This document shows positions 4,466 through 6,197 of a stretch of DNA of 6,197 nucleotides, piece by piece. Source of the stretch: an uncultured Oscillospiraceae bacterium. GTDB taxonomy: Bacteria; Bacillota; Clostridia; Oscillospirales; Oscillospiraceae. Position 1 is the first letter of the stretch. Each line of letters opens with the position of its first letter. The notes under the pieces are model-generated. The model did not search any database and was not told the origin of the DNA. It saw nothing but the letters and a program-made list of their open reading frames with translations. The position numbers were made by a program, and so were the translations under genes. Location: assembly GCA_958426425.1 (NCBI GenBank), contig CATZYY010000140.1:1-6197 (forward strand). The letters are read 5' to 3'.

Positions 4466-6197
4466 TTCGGAGCAAACTTTCAACGGAAATATGCCCTGAC
4501 GGATCAGGGTGTACAGAACACCAAAAAGGGAACCTTCTGGACGGTAATCGTCAATCTGGTAGTCATGGGCGGGGTCAGCATTTTGTACCTTGTGATGTCC
4601 GGCCTGATGGAAACTTTGGCCGGCGGTGTCCTGCCTGCGACTTTGCCGGTGCTGGCTGGCCTCGTGATATTTGCACTTCTCTCCTTTCTCACGCATCTCC
4701 AGCAGTACAAGGCCACCTACGGCCTGGTGTACGGTGAGGTCAAGGCCACCCGCCTGCGTCTGGCGGAGCGGCTTCGCAAGCTGCCTCTCGGCTTTTTCGG
4801 CAAGCGGGATCTGGCCGACCTGACGGAGACCCTGATGGGCGATGTCAACCGCATGGAGCATGTCTGGAGCCATGTGCTGGGCTACTTGTACGGCTCCTAT
4901 ATATCCACCGCCGTGATCGCGGTGTGCCTGCTCTGGTATGACTGGCGGCTGGCCCTTGCCTGCCTCTGGGGGGTGCCGGTGGCCTTCGGCCTGCTGTTTG
5001 GGAGCCGGAAGCTCACTGAGCGCCAGGCGGAGCGGACCAAGCGCGCCGCTGTGCGGGTCTCGGACGGGATGCAGGAGGCGCTGGAAAATGTGCGGGAGAT
5101 CCGTGCCACCAATCAGGAGGAGCGTTACCTTGCCGGGCTGTACCGGAAGATCGACGAGCATGAACGGGTCATGATCCGCGGCGAGCTGGTCACCGGCCTG
5201 TTTGTCAACGGGGCCAGCGTCATCATGCGGCTGGGTGTGGCGACCACGATCCTTACGGGCGCGGAGCTGATTTTGTCCGGACAGATCGACTTCATGCTGC
5301 TGTTTTTGTTCCTCATGGTCATCACCCGGATCTATGCGCCCTTCGATCAGAGCTTGGCACTGATTGCCGAGCTATTTGTCTCCCAGGTGTCGGCAGACCG
5401 GATGAACGCGCTGTTCGACACGCCCATCGCCGAAGGGGCGGAGGTTTTCCATCCCCAGGGACACGACATTGTCTTTGACCATGTGGAGTTCGCCTATGAT
5501 AAAGAGGCCGTCCTGCATGATGTCAGCTTTACCGCCAAAGAGGGCGAGATCACTGCGCTGGTGGGGCCCTCCGGCTCCGGCAAAAGTACCTGCGCCCGGC
5601 TGGCCGCCCGCCTGTGGGATATCACCGGGGGTACGATTAAAGTGGGCGGGGTGGATATCGCCACGGTGGACCCGGAGGTGCTGCTGACCGATTACTCCAT
5701 GGTTTTTCAGGATGTGGTGCTGTTTGACGACACGGTGATGGAGAATATCCGCCTGGGCAGGCGAGGCGCCTCCGACGCGGAGGTGATGGCTGCGGCCAGG
5801 GCCGCCAACTGCGAGGAGTTTGTCAGTAAACTGCCACAGGGCTATCAGACGCCCATCGGAGAAAACGGCGCCAAGCTTTCCGGCGGCGAGCGGCAGCGCA
5901 TCTCCATCGCCCGGGCGCTGCTCAAGGACGCGCCTATCGTGTTGCTGGATGAGGCCACCGCCTCTCTGGATGTGGAAAACGAAACCAAGGTGCAGGGGGC
6001 GCTTTCTCGGCTTCTGGCAGGCAAAACGGTACTGGTCATCGCCCATCGGATGCGCACCGTGGCCGGGGCGGATCATATCGTGGTGCTGAAGGACGGAAAA
6101 GTGGCGCAGCAAGGCTCCCCGCAGGAGCTGATGGCGGAGGGCGGTCTGTTCCGGCACATGGTGGAGCTCCAGAGTGAAAGCGCCCAGTGGCAGTTGA
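4463..6197 (+). CDS. ABC transporter half-subunit 2, exporter fold (3' end cut by window edge)
   Basis: The frame is open from ATG 4463 to the right edge: 578 complete codons plus one base, with no stop in frame. The TGA at 6195-6197 is in another frame. The protein begins MFGANFQRKYALTDQG. It has hydrophobic segments near 24-48, 58-76, 140-160, 164-182, 244-268 and 275-296, then an ATPase: A-loop Y345, Walker A GPSGSGKST (368-376), Q-loop Q416, signature LSGGE (472-476) followed by RQR, Walker B ending D496-E497, a more standard D-loop (ASLD), and switch H528. Both ATP sites of the predicted heterodimer thus look competent, unlike heterodimers with one degenerate site. Family length is about 570-600 residues, so only a few residues are probably missing. 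It is coupled by a one-base overlap to subunit 1, its evident partner. The substrate is unknown. Confidence 0.93.
   Translation, partial: MFGANFQRKYALTDQGVQNTKKGTFWTVIVNLVVMGGVSILYLVMSGLMETLAGGVLPATLPVLAGLVIFALLSFLTHLQQYKATYGLVYGEVKATRLRLAERLRKLPLGFFGKRDLADLTETLMGDVNRMEHVWSHVLGYLYGSYISTAVIAVCLLWYDWRLALACLWGVPVAFGLLFGSRKLTERQAERTKRAAVRVSDGMQEALENVREIRATNQEERYLAGLYRKIDEHERVMIRGELVTGLFVNGASVIMRLGVATTILTGAELILSGQIDFMLLFLFLMVITRIYAPFDQSLALIAELFVSQVSADRMNALFDTPIAEGAEVFHPQGHDIVFDHVEFAYDKEAVLHDVSFTAKEGEITALVGPSGSGKSTCARLAARLWDITGGTIKVGGVDIATVDPEVLLTDYSMVFQDVVLFDDTVMENIRLGRRGASDAEVMAAARAANCEEFVSKLPQGYQTPIGENGAKLSGGERQRISIARALLKDAPIVLLDEATASLDVENETKVQGALSRLLAGKTVLVIAHRMRTVAGADHIVVLKDGKVAQQGSPQELMAEGGLFRHMVELQSESAQWQL

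Noticed and set aside
4427..5161. Minus-strand open frame (244 codons) opposite subunit 2 of the transporter
   Set aside because: The plus-strand frame here encodes an unmistakable ABC membrane domain that continues into a complete ATPase domain.
5372..6157. Minus-strand open frame (261 codons) opposite the ATPase domain of subunit 2
   Set aside because: Walker A, signature, Walker B and switch histidine are all in the plus-strand frame; the antisense translation has none.
1..6197. Mobile element, CRISPR array or attachment-site signatures
   Set aside because: No transposase or integrase motifs, no spaced direct repeats and no terminal inverted repeats were noticed; composition looks uniform apart from AT-rich regulatory gaps.

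Overview
The window is GC-rich, plus-strand-only bacterial DNA with strong AGGAGG-type ribosome binding sites, short intergenic gaps and intrinsic terminators. Base composition, Shine-Dalgarno strength and protein flavour point to a high-GC gut Clostridia lineage (Oscillospiraceae-like Firmicutes). That placement is an inference from style; no phylogenetic marker is present.

Layout. (1) Positions 1-1816: a methyltransferase run. It holds the last ~40 codons of a gene entering from the left (probably a class I SAM methyltransferase), a SAM methyltransferase with two N-terminal membrane segments (167-982), and an LCM/Tcmp-type (COG3315-like) O-methyltransferase (1007-1816). It is closed by a strong intrinsic terminator at 1834-1862. 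(2) Positions 1885-2567: a TetR/AcrR-family regulator with a near-consensus promoter. Two overlapping 15-bp pseudo-palindromes cover its -10/leader/start region, a textbook arrangement for autorepression. An intrinsic terminator follows at 2595-2616. (3) Positions 2661-6197: two half-size ABC transporters of exporter fold (six-helix membrane domain plus NBD), overlapping by one base (TAATG) and therefore almost certainly a heterodimer. The second runs off the right edge. A different perfect inverted repeat (2626-2641) sits just before the first transporter's ribosome binding site.

Working model (inference): a sensing regulator controls itself and possibly a heterodimeric ABC pump for a small molecule, beside a block of small-molecule methyltransferases. 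The transporter resembles both TetR-controlled drug exporters and the exporter-fold siderophore transporters of the YbtPQ/IrtAB type; the sequence alone does not settle export versus import. The two operators differ in sequence, so the transporter may answer to a second regulator, perhaps a metal-responsive one. No tRNA, rRNA, CRISPR array, transposase, attachment site or origin was seen. No stretch longer than about 135 bases lacks a gene.
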